Of a DNA stretch of 64,000 nucleotides, positions 17,960 to 27,217 are shown piece after piece (positions within the stretch are counted from its first letter, which is position 1; each line of letters opens with the position of its first letter). The stretch spans positions 1,674,001 to 1,738,000 of the forward strand of contig NZ_CP046507.1 of the NCBI RefSeq assembly GCF_009741445.1. Direction: 5' to 3'. Under the pieces are notes generated by a model that made no database searches, was not told the DNA's origin, and worked only from the letters and a program-made list of their open reading frames with translations. This DNA comes from Mycobacterium avium subsp. avium (GTDB taxonomy: Bacteria; Actinomycetota; Actinomycetes; Mycobacteriales; Mycobacteriaceae). A program made the translations under genes and the position numbers.

Positions 17960-18595
17960 TCAGCCGCTGACCTGCCGGCGCACGTCGTCGTCCAGCGACG
18001 CGCGCACCAGGGCGGCGGCCAGCCGCGCATTGGCTTGCGGCGCAAGGCTTCCCAGCTTGTCCGGCTCGGCGGGCAGCCCCAGTTTCTTGGCGGCTCCGGT
18101 GGCCCGGTCATCGAAGTAGGGCTGCACCCAGGTCCACACGTCCTGGACTTCGCGCAGAAAGATGTCGGCGCCGGTGTCGCCGATGCCCTTGAATTTCTTC
18201 AGCATCCGTTTCGCCGACGCCGTGTCGTGCTCGCTGCGAGCGGCCAGTTCGCGCAGATCACCGGAGTAGTCGTCGCGCACGCGCTCGGCCATGTCGGTGA
18301 GCCGGGTGGCCGAGCTCTCGTCGTAACGCACGTAGTGGGCGCGCCCGAACGCATCGATCATGGTCTGCCGATCCGCATCCAGCACGGCCTTGGGGGTTCG
18401 CAGACCCGCCTTGAACAGTTCGGCCGCCGCGCCCACGGCGATGGCCGCGTCGATCGGCTTGCTGGCCAGCATGCACAGCACCAGAAGCTGAAACAGCGGC
18501 ATCGGCTTGTCGCTCAGCTTGATGCGCGCCTGCGCGGCGTACGTCTGGCCGGCGACGTCGAGCAGTCGTCGCACTCGCTGGTCGCGGTTGCTCAT
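17960..18595 (-). CDS. HhH-GPD-type DNA-glycosylase-like protein (Rv1870c-like)
   Basis: 211-residue protein, the same length as Rv1870c when started at ATG 18595 (MSNRDQRVRRLL). It resembles endonuclease III-like helix-hairpin-helix proteins. The segment KRMLKKFKGIGDTGADIFLREVQ carries a KGIG hairpin and the following helix, and DVWTWVQPYFDDRA follows. The clustered cysteines of the endonuclease III [4Fe-4S] site are absent. A role in base-excision repair is plausible but not shown. The downstream DUF72 gene begins 8 bp after its stop. Confidence 0.78.
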   Translation of the reverse strand: MSNRDQRVRRLLDVAGQTYAAQARIKLSDKPMPLFQLLVLCMLASKPIDAAIAVGAAAELFKAGLRTPKAVLDADRQTMIDAFGRAHYVRYDESSATRLTDMAERVRDDYSGDLRELAARSEHDTASAKRMLKKFKGIGDTGADIFLREVQDVWTWVQPYFDDRATGAAKKLGLPAEPDKLGSLAPQANARLAAALVRASLDDDVRRQVSG

Positions 18596-18637
18596 ACCGG
18601 TTCGCGTACCCCCGGCGTGCGCGGGCAAACGGCGCCG

Positions 18638-18970
18638 CTACTTGGGCGGCAGGCTTTCGGCGTATCCGACGCCGCGGGCGACCCAACCCGCAAGCTGGCG
18701 TTTGGTCCGCACCCCGGCGGCGTCGACTCGTAACCAGCCACGGGTCTCCCGCCCGGCCATCACCACCGGGCCGACATGGGCGCGCGCGACGAGCTTGTCG
18801 GTGTCCTCGGGCGGCACCCGCACCAGCAGCCCGCCCTGGCCGCTGGCCGCCACCGACATGTTGCCGTTGAGCAGAAACGCCAGCCCGCCGAACATGCGCT
18901 TCTCCTCGATGCCCGGTTGACCGCCGAGCAGCTCGCGGATCCGGTTGGCCAGGTCCTCGTCGTAGGGCAT
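18638..18970 (-). CDS. TfoX N-terminal-domain protein
   Basis: 110-residue protein with the TfoX/Sxy N-terminal fold. It begins MPYDEDLANRIRELL and contains the family hallmark KRMFGGLAFLLNGNMSVAA, followed by LLVRVPPEDTDKLVA and RGWLRVDAAGV. In Haemophilus and E. coli Sxy regulates competence. In actinobacteria the stand-alone domain has no known role and competence is not implied. ATG 18970 is the only reasonable start. It lies between the HhH-GPD gene and a Ddn-like gene on the same strand. Confidence 0.85.
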   Translation of the reverse strand: MPYDEDLANRIRELLGGQPGIEEKRMFGGLAFLLNGNMSVAASGQGGLLVRVPPEDTDKLVARAHVGPVVMAGRETRGWLRVDAAGVRTKRQLAGWVARGVGYAESLPPK

Positions 18971-19010
18971 GCGACGACCTTAATGCCGGCCGCCGACACG
19001 GGCGTCGAGG

Positions 19011-19409
19011 TCAGTCCAGGTCCACCCGGATGGTCAGCAGGTCACTGCCCATCAGGCGCACCATCGCGCTGTTGAGGCGGGGCAGGTTGCCCTTCCGCTG
19101 CACGGGGTCGTCGTCCGGCAACAAGTGCGCGGTGCCGGTGCGCCAGCGGCCGCCGACCCGCACGCGGACGGCCGGATTGGCCTTGATGTTGCGCACATAG
19201 TCGGAGTGTTCGCCGTGTTCGGAAACCATCCAGAACTGGTTGTCCACCACGCGTCCTCCCACCGCGGTCCGCCGCGGCTTGCCGCTCTTGCGTCCGGTGG
19301 TTTCGAGCATGGTCATCGGCAATTGCCGGCCCACCGGGTTGACCAGCAGGCGTTGAACTCGGTGTACCACTCGCCGTTTGAGACTCACGCGGTCATTCAA
19401 CCGCGACAC
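19011..19409 (-). CDS. Ddn-family F420-dependent nitroreductase-like protein
   Basis: 132-residue split-barrel protein of the deazaflavin-dependent nitroreductase family, which uses F420H2 to reduce quinones or nitro-compounds. Family landmarks are MTMLETTGRKSGKPRRTAV, FWMVSEHGEHSDYVRNIKANPAVRVRVGGRWRTG and the HLLPDDDP segment. Start is GTG 19409 or GTG 19388. The former overlaps the edge of a large hairpin that separates this gene from lon. Substrate unknown. Confidence 0.85.
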   Translation of the reverse strand: MSRLNDRVSLKRRVVHRVQRLLVNPVGRQLPMTMLETTGRKSGKPRRTAVGGRVVDNQFWMVSEHGEHSDYVRNIKANPAVRVRVGGRWRTGTAHLLPDDDPVQRKGNLPRLNSAMVRLMGSDLLTIRVDLD

Positions 19410-19412
19410 CCG

Positions 19413-19462
19413 GCGTCACGCCAGCGTGGCGTTCGGCGCCGAGAGCCACGCCGGCGTGACGC
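19413..19462. repeat. Long inverted repeat (GCGTCACGC element) between lon and the Ddn-like gene
   Basis: Left arm GCGTCACGCCAGCGTGGC (19413-19430) and right arm GCCACGCCGGCGTGACGC (19445-19462) pair at 17 of 18 positions around a 14-nt loop. It starts 3 bp upstream of the Ddn-like start and ends 11 bp before the lon stop. It could terminate or stabilise the lon transcript. The same core recurs at 21871-21913 and 59035-59092. Confidence 0.85.
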
Positions 19463-19473
19463 TGGAGGCGCGG

Positions 19474-21795
19474 TCATGCCGCGGCGACGGCCGGCGCGGT
19501 GACGGGTTCCAGCGCCTGCGCGACGATGTCGGCCACGTCGGTCATGGGCGTGACCGTCAGCGCCTCGAGCACCTCGGCAGGCACGTCATCGAGATCCGGC
19601 TCGTTGCGCGCCGGGATGAAAACCGTTGACAGCCCGGCACGTTGGGCCGCCAGCAGCTTTTGCTTCACGCCGCCGATCGGTAACACCCGACCGTTCAGCG
19701 TGACCTCGCCGGTCATGCCGACGTCGGAGCGCACCTGGCGCCCGGTGGCCATCGACACCAGCGCGGTCACCATCGTGACACCGGCCGACGGGCCGTCCTT
19801 GGGCACCGCCCCGGCGGGCACGTGCACGTGGATGCGCCGGTCCAGCGCCTTCGGGTCGACCCCGAGCGCGGCGGCGTGGGAGCGCACGTAGGACAGCGCG
19901 ATCTGCGCCGACTCCTTCATCACGTCACCCAGCTGACCGGTCAGCTGCAACCCCGGCTCCCCGTCGGTCGCCCCGGCCTCGATGTAGAGCACATCGCCGC
20001 CCAGGCCGGTGACGGCCAGGCCGGTCGCCACCCCGGGCACCGCGGTGCGTTCGGCCGACTCGGGCGTGAACCGGGGCCGGCCCAGGTAGTCGACGAGATC
20101 GGGCTCGTCGATGGTGACCGGCCCAGGCTGCTCTGCCAGCTTGGTCGTCACCTTGCGCAGCGCCCTGGCCAGCAGCCGTTCGAACTGTCGCACGCCCGGC
20201 TCGCGGGTGTAGTCGGCGGCGATCTTGCGCAGCGCCGCATCGGTCACCGTCACCTCGTCCTCGGTCAGCGCCGCCCGCTCCCGCTGCCGGGGTAGCAGGT
20301 AGTCCCGGGCGATGGCGACCTTGTCGTCCTCGGTGTAGCCGTCGATGGTCACCAGCTCCATCCGGTCCAGCAGGGCCGACGGGATGTTCTCGACGACGTT
20401 GGCGGTGGCCAGGAACACCACGTCGGACAGGTCGAGGTCCAGATCCAGGTAGTGGTCGCGGAACGTGTGGTTCTGCGCCGGGTCGAGCACCTCGAGCAGC
20501 GCCGCGCTCGGGTCGCCCCGGTAGTCGGAGCCGACCTTGTCGATTTCGTCCAGCAGCACAACGGGATTCATCGATCCCGCCTCGCCGATCGCACGCACGA
20601 TTCGGCCCGGCAGCGCGCCCACGTAGGTGCGCCGGTGGCCACGGATCTCGGCCTCGTCGCGCACCCCGCCCAGGGCGACGCGCACGAACTTGCGGCCCAG
20701 CGCCCGCGCCACGCTCTCGCCCAGCGACGTCTTGCCGACGCCGGGCGGGCCGGCCAGCACCATCACCGCACCCGAGCCGCGGCCGCCGACCACCTGCAGC
20801 CCACGCTGGGCGCGGCGGGTGCGCACGGCCAGGTACTCGACGATGCGGTCCTTGACGTCGTCGAGGCCGTGGTGGTCGGCGTCCAGGATGTCCCGGGCCG
20901 CCTTCAGGTCGGTGGAGTCGTCGGTGCGCACGTTCCACGGCAGCTCCAGCACGGTGTCCAGCCAGGTGCGGATCCAGCCGGATTCCGGGCTCTGGTCGCT
21001 GGCGCGTTCCAGCTTGCCGACCTCGCGCAGCGCGGCCTCGCGGACCTTCTCGGGCAGGTCGGCGGCCTCGACGCGGGCCCGGTACTCATCGGACCCGTCC
21101 GGTTCGCCCTCGCCCAGCTCCTTGCGGATCGCGGCCAGCTGCTGGCGCAGCAGGAATTCCTTCTGCGTCTTCTCCATGCCCTCGCGCACGTCCTCGGCGA
21201 TCTTGTCGCTGACCTCGACCTCGGCCAGATGCGAGCTGGTCCAGTCGATCAGCACCCGCAGCCGCTCGGCCACATCGACCGTTTCCAGCAGCTGGCGCTT
21301 CTGCGCGCTGGTCAGGTAGGACGCGTAGCCGGAGGTGTCGGCCAGCGCCGACGGGTCGGTCAGCCGGTTGACGTAGTCGATGATCTCCCAGGCCTCGCGG
21401 CGTTGCAGCATGGCCAGCAGCAGCTTCTTGTACTCCGCGGCCAGCGTCTTGATCTCGTCGGTGATCGCGGCGTCGGGGACCGGGGTCGCCTGCACCCACA
21501 GCACCGCGCCGGGCCCGGACGTGCCGGCCCCGATCTGGGCCCGGCGCTCGCCGCGCACCACCGCGGCGGTGCCGCCCCCGGCGATGCGCCCGACCTGCAC
21601 GATCTTGGCGATCACGCCGTGAGACGGGTAGCGGTCCTCGAGCCGGGGGGCGATCAGCAGCTGACCGGATTCGCTCGCCTGAGCGGCGTCGATCGCCGCG
21701 CGGGCCGCGTCGTCCAGCGCGATCGGCACCACCATCCCGGGCAACACGATGGTGTCGGTGACGAACAGCACCGGCACCGAGTAGGCCTCAGCCAT
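19474..21795 (-). CDS. lon: ATP-dependent Lon protease
   Basis: Cytoplasmic ATP-driven serine protease that removes misfolded and regulatory proteins. The 773-residue protein has an N-terminal substrate-binding domain (about 1-200) and Walker A GPPGVGKT (349-356). Walker B-type VVLLDEIDK is near 413. The catalytic dyad is Ser 670 in DGPSAGVTM and Lys 711 in [13 protein letters not shown] 21795 is chosen because GGAGG lies 5 bp upstream; the earlier TTG 21807 has none. M. tuberculosis lacks Lon while M. smegmatis and several other mycobacteria have it, so this is a notable lineage difference. An ECF-type promoter lies just upstream. Confidence 0.96.
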   Translation of the reverse strand: MAEAYSVPVLFVTDTIVLPGMVVPIALDDAARAAIDAAQASESGQLLIAPRLEDRYPSHGVIAKIVQVGRIAGGGTAAVVRGERRAQIGAGTSGPGAVLWVQATPVPDAAITDEIKTLAAEYKKLLLAMLQRREAWEIIDYVNRLTDPSALADTSGYASYLTSAQKRQLLETVDVAERLRVLIDWTSSHLAEVEVSDKIAEDVREGMEKTQKEFLLRQQLAAIRKELGEGEPDGSDEYRARVEAADLPEKVREAALREVGKLERASDQSPESGWIRTWLDTVLELPWNVRTDDSTDLKAARDILDADHHGLDDVKDRIVEYLAVRTRRAQRGLQVVGGRGSGAVMVLAGPPGVGKTSLGESVARALGRKFVRVALGGVRDEAEIRGHRRTYVGALPGRIVRAIGEAGSMNPVVLLDEIDKVGSDYRGDPSAALLEVLDPAQNHTFRDHYLDLDLDLSDVVFLATANVVENIPSALLDRMELVTIDGYTEDDKVAIARDYLLPRQRERAALTEDEVTVTDAALRKIAADYTREPGVRQFERLLARALRKVTTKLAEQPGPVTIDEPDLVDYLGRPRFTPESAERTAVPGVATGLAVTGLGGDVLYIEAGATDGEPGLQLTGQLGDVMKESAQIALSYVRSHAAALGVDPKALDRRIHVHVPAGAVPKDGPSAGVTMVTALVSMATGRQVRSDVGMTGEVTLNGRVLPIGGVKQKLLAAQRAGLSTVFIPARNEPDLDDVPAEVLEALTVTPMTDVADIVAQALEPVTAPAVAAA

Positions 21796-21827
21796 CAAAT
21801 CCTCCAAAAGTTGAGTCTGATGCGCTT

Positions 21828-21854
21828 AACCCAGCCCGGCGCCGGTTTGTTCCC
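21828..21854 (-). promoter_or_regulatory. SigH/SigE-like stress promoter of lon
   Basis: On the minus strand GGGAACA (-35, 21854-21848) is followed by 16 bp and GGTTAA (-10, 21831-21826). This matches the mycobacterial SigH/SigE pattern GGGAAC(A)-N16-17-(c/g)GTT. The predicted start near 21820 gives a leader of about 25 nt that includes the GGAGG of lon. Heat or oxidative induction is the inference. Confidence 0.5.
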
Positions 21855-21870
21855 GAGGACGGTTTCGCTA

Positions 21871-21913
21871 CGAGCGTCACGCCCGCGCACCGTCGGCCGG
21901 CGAGCGTCACGCC
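21871..21913. repeat. Direct copies of the GAGCGTCACGCC core between lldD2 and lon
   Basis: CGAGCGTCACGCC occurs at 21871-21883 and 21901-21913, 30 bp apart. The second copy overlaps the lldD2 stop codon (21907-21909). The core is the half-palindrome found at 19413-19462 and 59035-59092. Confidence 0.75.
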
Positions 21914-23169
21914 GGCGTCACTGGCGGCTCGACGGGCGGCAGCGGCGCCAGCCGCCGCAGCGGCGTCACATGCCGCGGCGACAGCTCCTCGAGACAGGTG
22001 ACGCCCAGCAGCCGCATCGTCCGGATCACGCCTTCGGCCAGGATCTCGATCGCCCGGGTCACGCCGGCCTCACCCCCGGCCATCAGCCCGTACAGATAGG
22101 CCCTCCCGACCAGGGTGCAGCGGGCCCCCAGCGCGATCGCCGCGACGATGTCGGCGCCCGACATGATCCCGGTGTCCAGCAGGATCTCGGTGTGCTTGCC
22201 CAGCTCGCGCGCCACGGTGGGCAGCAGGTGGAACGGCACCGGGGCCCGATCCAGTTGGCGCCCACCATGATTCGACAACACGATGCCGTCGGCGCCGCGG
22301 TCGACGACGGCGCGGGCATCGTCCAGCGTCTGAATCCCCTTCACCACCAGCTTTCCCGGCCACCGCGCCTTGATCCACTCCAGGTCGTCGAAGGTGAGGC
22401 TGGGGTCGAACATGGTGCTCAGATACTGCGCGACGGTGCCGGGCCAGCGATCCAGCGACGCGAACGCCAGCGGCTCGGTGGTCAACAGGTCGAACCACCA
22501 TTTCGGGTGCGGCACCGCGTCCAGCACGGTGCGCAGCGTCAGCGTCGGCGGGATCGTCATGCCGTTGCGGTTGTCCCGCAGCCGCGCCCCGGACACCGGG
22601 ACGTCGACGGTGGCCAGCAGGGTGTCGAAACCTGCGTCGGCGGCCCGGCGCACCAGCGCCATCGAGCGTTCCCGGTCTTTCCACATGTACAGCTGAAACC
22701 ACTTGCGCGACTGGGGAACTGCGGCCGCCAGGTCCTCGATCGCGCAGGTGCCCAGGGTGGACAGCGAGAACGGGATGCCCGCCCGCGCCGCCGCCCGCGC
22801 ACCGGCGATCTCGCCCTCGGTGTGCATCAGCCGGGTGAAGCCGGTCGGGGCGATCCCGAACGGCAGCGCCACCGGCCCGCCCAGCACATCCCATCCCGCG
22901 GTCACGGTGCTGACGTCACGCAGGATCGTCGGGTGAAACTCGATGTCGCGGAAGGCTTGTCGGGCGCGCTGGATGGACAGCTCGTCCTCGGCGGCGCCGT
23001 CGGTGTAGTCGAAGGCCGCCTTCGGGGTGCGGCGTTTGGCGATGCGGCGCAGGTCCTCGATGGTGTGGGCGGATCGCAGGCGGCGTTTGGTCGCGTTGAA
23101 CTCGGGCCGCTTGAACTGCATCAGTGGCGCGAGGTCGCGCACCCTGGGCACTCGCCGTTGGACTCCCAC
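21907..23169 (-). CDS. lldD2: L-lactate dehydrogenase (FMN, quinone-linked) LldD2
   Basis: Membrane-associated FMN enzyme oxidising L-lactate to pyruvate, needed for growth on lactate. It shows the glycolate/lactate-oxidase fold: [13 protein letters not shown] near residue 47, [38 protein letters not shown] and the active-site signature [19 protein letters not shown]. Start GTG 23169 ([13 protein letters not shown]) aligns with the start I recall for M. tuberculosis LldD2. It has a TACGGT -10 exactly 7 bp upstream; ATG 23187 would remove all space to the divergent gene. Length is 420 residues (414 in M. tuberculosis). Confidence 0.93.
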   Translation of the reverse strand: MGVQRRVPRVRDLAPLMQFKRPEFNATKRRLRSAHTIEDLRRIAKRRTPKAAFDYTDGAAEDELSIQRARQAFRDIEFHPTILRDVSTVTAGWDVLGGPVALPFGIAPTGFTRLMHTEGEIAGARAAARAGIPFSLSTLGTCAIEDLAAAVPQSRKWFQLYMWKDRERSMALVRRAADAGFDTLLATVDVPVSGARLRDNRNGMTIPPTLTLRTVLDAVPHPKWWFDLLTTEPLAFASLDRWPGTVAQYLSTMFDPSLTFDDLEWIKARWPGKLVVKGIQTLDDARAVVDRGADGIVLSNHGGRQLDRAPVPFHLLPTVARELGKHTEILLDTGIMSGADIVAAIALGARCTLVGRAYLYGLMAGGEAGVTRAIEILAEGVIRTMRLLGVTCLEELSPRHVTPLRRLAPLPPVEPPVTPA

Positions 23170-23176
23170 ATGTGCC

Positions 23177-23182
23177 ACCGTA
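23177..23182 (-). promoter_or_regulatory. Predicted -10 of a leaderless lldD2 transcript
   Basis: TACGGT on the minus strand, 7 bp before GTG 23169 and only 5 bp from the start codon of the divergent Rv1873-like gene. The two divergent starts are 18 bp apart, so their promoters must overlap each other's coding sequence. Confidence 0.45.
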
Positions 23183-23187
23183 GTCAT

Positions 23188-23625
23188 ATGGACTCGGCCG
23201 CCGACCCGTTCGATCTCAAACGCTTCGTGGACGCCCAGGAGCCGGTCTACGCCGACGTCGTCGACGAGTTGCGTGCTGGGCGAAAACGCAGCCATTGGAT
23301 GTGGTTCGTCTTTCCGCAGCTGCGCGGCCTGGGTGGCAGCGCGATGGCGGACCGGTACGGCATCTCGTCGCTGCCGGAGGCCCGCGCCTACCTGCGCCAC
23401 GAGCTGCTCGGGCCGCGTCTGCACGAATGCGCCCGACTGGTCGAGCGGGTGCAGGGCCGATCCGTCGGGCAGATCTTCGGCTCGCCCGACGACCTGAAGC
23501 TGTGCTCGTCGATGACGCTGTTCGCGCACGCGACCGACGACAACGCTGACTTCCTGGCGGTCCTGCAGAAGTACTACGACGGCCGGCAGGACCCGGTGAC
23601 GCTGGCCCGCCTGGCGGACTCCTAG
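23188..23625 (+). CDS. DUF1810 protein (Rv1873-like)
   Basis: 145-residue protein with DUF1810 hallmarks: [12 protein letters not shown] at the start, [43 protein letters not shown], and [20 protein letters not shown] near the C-terminus. It has the length I recall for Rv1873. Biochemical role unknown. ATG 23188 abuts the divergent lldD2 region. Its stop codon overlaps the stop of the converging amylase gene by 3 bp. Confidence 0.88.
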   Translation: MDSAADPFDLKRFVDAQEPVYADVVDELRAGRKRSHWMWFVFPQLRGLGGSAMADRYGISSLPEARAYLRHELLGPRLHECARLVERVQGRSVGQIFGSPDDLKLCSSMTLFAHATDDNADFLAVLQKYYDGRQDPVTLARLADS

Positions 23626-24956
23626 ATCGGGCTCAGGATCCGCCAGCCCTGCGGCTCGACGACCACCGTGTCGAGCACCTCCGGCGGTGGGGCCGCCGAG
23701 CCGCCGATCACCCGCCCGCGCCGGCCGCCCAGCTCGTCGAGCGAAACCCGCAGCGGCTCATCGCCGATGTTGAGCACGATCAGCAGGGCCTCATCGCCGC
23801 TGCGGGTCTCGTACACGTAGTGCCGGTTTTGCAGCAGCAGCGCGGTGGTGGTGGCCGCGTGCAGCCAGGGATGGCGGCGGCGCAGCCCGATCAGGTACTG
23901 GTGCAGCCTCCACACCTTCGTGCCGAAGTCATCCAATGGTATTGGGGGAGAGTCGAACTCGGGCCGTACCGCGTCGTCGCCGCCGAACCGTTCCTCCTTG
24001 ATTCCGCGAAAGCCGAGCTCGTCGCCGGCGTACACGCTGGGCGCCCCGCCGACCGTCAGCAGCAGCACCAGGGCGTGCGCCAGGTGCGCGGGGTTGTTCA
24101 GCTGGCTGGCGATCCGGGTGACGTCGTGGTTGCCGATGAAGGTCAGCGGCGAGAACCGGCCCAGAAATGCGTTGTGCCGCTGCAGCGCCCAGTCCAGTTC
24201 ATAGAAGTTGCCGTCGTTGAGGCTGCTCCAGATCGCCTTCCACAGCTCGTACTGGGTGGCCGAGTCGAAGCCGGCGGCCCGCACCACCGCGGCGTAGTCG
24301 CCGTGGATCAATTCGCCGACAAACCAGGCCTGCGGGTAGCGGTCGCGCACCCGGGGCAGGGTGGCCGCCCAAAACGATTCCGGCACAGCGTAAGCCGCGT
24401 CCAGCCGCCAGCCGTCGGCGCCGCGTCCCAGCCAGTGCGCCATGACGTCGACGGTGTAGTCGACGACCTCGGGATTGTCGTGGTTGAGGGTGATCAGGCC
24501 GTCGTGGCCCTCGAAGGTGTGAAAACGCCCGCGACTACCGCGAAACCAGCGGGCGGCGGCGTGATCGTCAGAGTCGATGGCGGCGCGATACCGCGGGAAA
24601 TCCACACCGACGTGGTTGAACACGCCGTCGAGCAGCACCCGCAGGCCGCGCCGGTGCGCTTGCGCGATGAGGTGGTCGAAGTCGGCGTCGTCGCCGAGCC
24701 GGGGATCGATGCGGTAGTGGTCGGTGGTGTCGTAGCCATGGGTCCGGGAGGCGAAGATCGGGCCCAGCGCGATGCCGGAGGCGCCGAGTTCGATCGCGTG
24801 GTCGAACCAGTCGACGAGCCGCCGCAACCGGTGTTGTTCCGGTTGCGGCGGCTCGCTGGACTGCGGTAGCGGGTACGCGCCGACGAACCCCAGCGGATAG
24901 ACCTGCCACCAGATGACGTGCTGGACCCAGTCGGGTCCGGTCACGACACTGGCCAC
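23622..24956 (-). CDS. GH13 alpha-amylase-family glycosidase
   Basis: 444-residue cytoplasmic alpha-glucan-active enzyme of glycoside hydrolase family 13, with no signal peptide. Conserved regions are readable: [26 protein letters not shown] (nucleophile Asp); [13 protein letters not shown] (acid/base Glu); [13 protein letters not shown] (third Asp). A C-terminal beta domain follows ([18 protein letters not shown]). I take GTG 24956 as start, 10 bp after the ahpD stop (GTG 24944 is an alternative). A longer reading would overlap ahpD. The link with ahpCD is positional only; I recall the same order in M. avium. Confidence 0.9.
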   Translation of the reverse strand: MASVVTGPDWVQHVIWWQVYPLGFVGAYPLPQSSEPPQPEQHRLRRLVDWFDHAIELGASGIALGPIFASRTHGYDTTDHYRIDPRLGDDADFDHLIAQAHRRGLRVLLDGVFNHVGVDFPRYRAAIDSDDHAAARWFRGSRGRFHTFEGHDGLITLNHDNPEVVDYTVDVMAHWLGRGADGWRLDAAYAVPESFWAATLPRVRDRYPQAWFVGELIHGDYAAVVRAAGFDSATQYELWKAIWSSLNDGNFYELDWALQRHNAFLGRFSPLTFIGNHDVTRIASQLNNPAHLAHALVLLLTVGGAPSVYAGDELGFRGIKEERFGGDDAVRPEFDSPPIPLDDFGTKVWRLHQYLIGLRRRHPWLHAATTTALLLQNRHYVYETRSGDEALLIVLNIGDEPLRVSLDELGGRRGRVIGGSAAPPPEVLDTVVVEPQGWRILSPI

Positions 24957-24966
24957 GACGGCACGG

Positions 24967-25503
24967 TCAGCCGGCGGTCGCCAGCGTCTGGGAGGCGACG
25001 ATCGCTTGGGCGACACCGGAAATGATCGCGGCGGCCTTGAGCGCCTCCTGGATGGTCTCCCGGCTGACGCCCGCCTCGCGCAGCGTGTGCTCGTGCGAAG
25101 CCACGCAGTCCGGGCATCCGTTGATGGCCGAAACGGCGAAGCACCACAGCTCGAAGTTCGCCTTCTCCACGCCGGGATTGCCGATGATGTTCATCCGCAA
25201 TCCCGCACGCAGGTCGTCGTACTTGCCGTCCAAGAAGCCGCGGCCCCGGTAGAACACGTTGTTCATCGCCATCACCGATGCGGCGCCCAGCGCCGCGTGG
25301 TACGCCTCGGCGGACAGGGTGTCGGCCGCCTCGGCGCCAATCTCGGTGAGCACCTGCGTGTTTCGGGTCGCCGCGGCGCTGGCCAACAGCGTGCCCCAGA
25401 GCTGCTCCTCGTTGAGCTCGGTGGTGCGCGTGATCGAGCCCAGGTTCAGCTTGAGATCCTTGGCGTACTCCGGCAGTGCTTCCTTGAGATTCTCGACGCT
25501 CAT
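24967..25503 (-). CDS. ahpD: Alkylhydroperoxidase AhpD
   Basis: 178-residue all-helical peroxidase-like protein that couples AhpC to dihydrolipoamide/Lpd. The redox centre is [11 protein letters not shown] (CxxC plus His, with the upstream Glu in NFELWCF). The opening [21 protein letters not shown] and length agree with M. tuberculosis AhpD (177). It lies 39 bp behind ahpC on the same strand, so an ahpC-ahpD operon under OxyR control is expected. In M. tuberculosis this operon sits elsewhere (Rv2428-Rv2429). Confidence 0.95.
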   Translation of the reverse strand: MSVENLKEALPEYAKDLKLNLGSITRTTELNEEQLWGTLLASAAATRNTQVLTEIGAEAADTLSAEAYHAALGAASVMAMNNVFYRGRGFLDGKYDDLRAGLRMNIIGNPGVEKANFELWCFAVSAINGCPDCVASHEHTLREAGVSRETIQEALKAAAIISGVAQAIVASQTLATAG

Positions 25504-25542
25504 CTCGCCTCCTGATCAGGCTTGTACCCAGCCGGGCCCGAA

Positions 25543-26130
25543 TTAAGCAGAGGCCTTGAGCAGTTCGGTGGCGTTCAGCGTCGGGTCACCCTTGCGCCAG
25601 TTGCACGCGCACAGCTCGTCGGACTGCAGCGCGTCCAGCACCCGCAGCACTTCCTCGACGTTGCGGCCCACCGAACCCGCGGTGACCGAGACGAACTGGA
25701 TCTCGTTGTTCGGGTCGACGATGAAGGTGGCCCGGTCGGCCACGCCGTCGGCATTGAGAACACCGGTGGCCAGGCTCAGTTCGCGCTTGATGTCCGAGAG
25801 CATCGGGAACGGCAGGTTCTTCAGGTCCTCATGCTGGGCGCGCCAGTTGAAGTGGACGAACTCGCTGTCGATCGAGACGCCGAGCACCTGCGCGTCGCGG
25901 TCCTCGAACTCGTCGTTGAGCTTGCCGAAGGTGGCGATCTCGGTGGGGCAGACGAAGGTGAAGTCCTTGGGCCAGAAGAACACCACGCGCCACTTGCCGG
26001 CGTGGTCCTCGCTGGTGATGGTGGTGAAGTAGTCACCGGGCTGCTTGGCGTCGACCTTGGACAGGTCGCCCGCGATCAACGCGGTCAGCTCGTAGGCGGG
26101 GAACTGGTCGCCGATGGTCAGCAGAGGCAT
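25543..26130 (-). CDS. ahpC: Alkyl hydroperoxide reductase AhpC (2-Cys peroxiredoxin)
   Basis: 195-residue peroxiredoxin reducing organic peroxides and peroxynitrite. The peroxidatic Cys is in FTFVCPTEIATFG near residue 60. The C-terminal cysteine pair is CACNWRKGD near 175, giving the three-cysteine mycobacterial type. ATG 26130 has an AGGAG ribosome-binding site. A 9-bp direct repeat (ATCTGGATC at 26140-26148 and 26155-26163) sits in its leader. It diverges from oxyR with 115 bp between the start codons. Confidence 0.96.
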   Translation of the reverse strand: MPLLTIGDQFPAYELTALIAGDLSKVDAKQPGDYFTTITSEDHAGKWRVVFFWPKDFTFVCPTEIATFGKLNDEFEDRDAQVLGVSIDSEFVHFNWRAQHEDLKNLPFPMLSDIKRELSLATGVLNADGVADRATFIVDPNNEIQFVSVTAGSVGRNVEEVLRVLDALQSDELCACNWRKGDPTLNATELLKASA

Positions 26131-26139
26131 GTCGCTCCT

Positions 26140-26163
26140 ATCTGGATCTACTTAATCTGGATC
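26140..26163. repeat. ATCTGGATC direct repeat in the ahpC leader
   Basis: ATCTGGATC is present at 26140-26148 and 26155-26163, a 15-bp period, just upstream of the ahpC ribosome-binding site. It may be part of the regulatory region or chance. Confidence 0.4.
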
Positions 26164-26236
26164 AACTCAAAATTAGCTTTCGTCCACCATGGTGCCGCGT
26201 ACCCTCAATGAAGTAAAGGTGATATTTCCCACTACA

Positions 26237-26264
26237 CTTATAGGTATGCCCGATAAGACTTATC
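26237..26264. promoter_or_regulatory. OxyR-type LysR operator overlapping the oxyR start codon
   Basis: CTTAT at 26237-26241 and ATAAG at 26253-26257 form a dyad containing the LysR-family T-N11-A motif (T 26241, A 26253). A second, perfect palindrome overlaps it: GATAAG-A-CTTATC at 26252-26264. There are thus three half sites in 28 bp covering the oxyR initiation codon (26246), as expected for autoregulation and control of the divergent ahpC. Confidence 0.75.
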
Positions 26265-27181
26265 AGCCCACGATCGCCGGCCTGCGCGCCTTCGTCGCGG
26301 TCGCCGAGAAGCGCCAATTCAGCGGTGCCGCAACGGCTTTGGGAGTCAGCCAGTCGACGCTGTCGCAGGTGTTGGCGGCGCTGGAGGCGGGGCTGGGCAC
26401 GCAGTTGGTGGAGCGCTCCACCCGGCGTGTCTTCTTGACACCCCAGGGCGCCGAGCTGCTGCCGCACGCCCAGGCCGTGGTCGAGGCGGCCGACGCCTTC
26501 ACCGCGGCGGCGGCGGGTTCGACGGACCCGTTGCGGGCCGGCATGCGGCTGGGGCTGATCCCCACGGTGGTGCCCTACGTGCTGCCGACCGTGCTGGCCG
26601 GAATCGCCGAACGGCGGCCCGGCCTGACCCTGCGGGTCACCGAGGACCAGACCGAACGGCTGCTGGCGGTGCTGCGCGAGGGCGCCCTCGACGCGGCGCT
26701 GATCGCGCTGCCCGCCGAGACGGCGGGCGTCACCGCGATCCCGATCTACGACGAGGATTTCGTGCTCGCGCTTCCGCCGGGCCACCCGCTGGCGGGCAAG
26801 CGCCGGGTGCCGGCGACGGCGCTGGCCGACCTGCCGCTGCTGCTGCTGGACGAGGGGCACTGCCTGCGCGACCAGGCGCTGGACGTCTGCCACAAGGCGG
26901 GTGTGCGGGCGGAGCTGGCCAATACCCGGGCCGCCTCGCTGGCCACCGCGGTGCAGTGCGTGACCGGCGGCCTGGGGGTGACGCTCATCCCGCAGAGCGC
27001 GGTCCCGGTGGAGGCGTCGCGCAGCCGGCTGGGCCTGGCCCAGTTCGCCGCGCCGCGCCCGGGCCGGCGCATCGGCCTGGTGTTCCGCTCGTCGAGCGGG
27101 CGCGACGACTCCTACCGCGAGCTGGCCGGGCTGATCGGCGAGCTGATCAGCAGCCAGCACCAGGTACGGCTGGTGAAGTAA
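26246..27181 (+). CDS. oxyR: LysR-family peroxide sensor OxyR
   Basis: 311-residue transcription factor. An N-terminal winged helix-turn-helix contains [20 protein letters not shown], followed by the LysR effector domain. The peroxide-sensing cysteine pair is present in [13 protein letters not shown], so this is an intact, redox-competent OxyR, unlike the degenerate oxyR of M. tuberculosis. Start ATG 26246 gives [20 protein letters not shown]; an upstream TTG/GTG extension would run through the operator. It is expected to activate ahpC-ahpD transcribed the other way. Confidence 0.95.
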   Translation: MPDKTYQPTIAGLRAFVAVAEKRQFSGAATALGVSQSTLSQVLAALEAGLGTQLVERSTRRVFLTPQGAELLPHAQAVVEAADAFTAAAAGSTDPLRAGMRLGLIPTVVPYVLPTVLAGIAERRPGLTLRVTEDQTERLLAVLREGALDAALIALPAETAGVTAIPIYDEDFVLALPPGHPLAGKRRVPATALADLPLLLLDEGHCLRDQALDVCHKAGVRAELANTRAASLATAVQCVTGGLGVTLIPQSAVPVEASRSRLGLAQFAAPRPGRRIGLVFRSSSGRDDSYRELAGLIGELISSQHQVRLVK

Positions 27182-27217
27182 CCCTGCCGGCGGCCCGGCG
27201 CGGGTAGGTTTCGGCTC

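Noticed and set aside
20452..23625. Very long rightward open frame (over 1000 codons) opposite lon and lldD2
   Set aside because: It is antisense to two clearly conserved genes, has Arg/His/Gln/Val-rich composition without domains, and arises from the high GC third-position bias. Only its last 145 codons (from ATG 23188) are a real gene.
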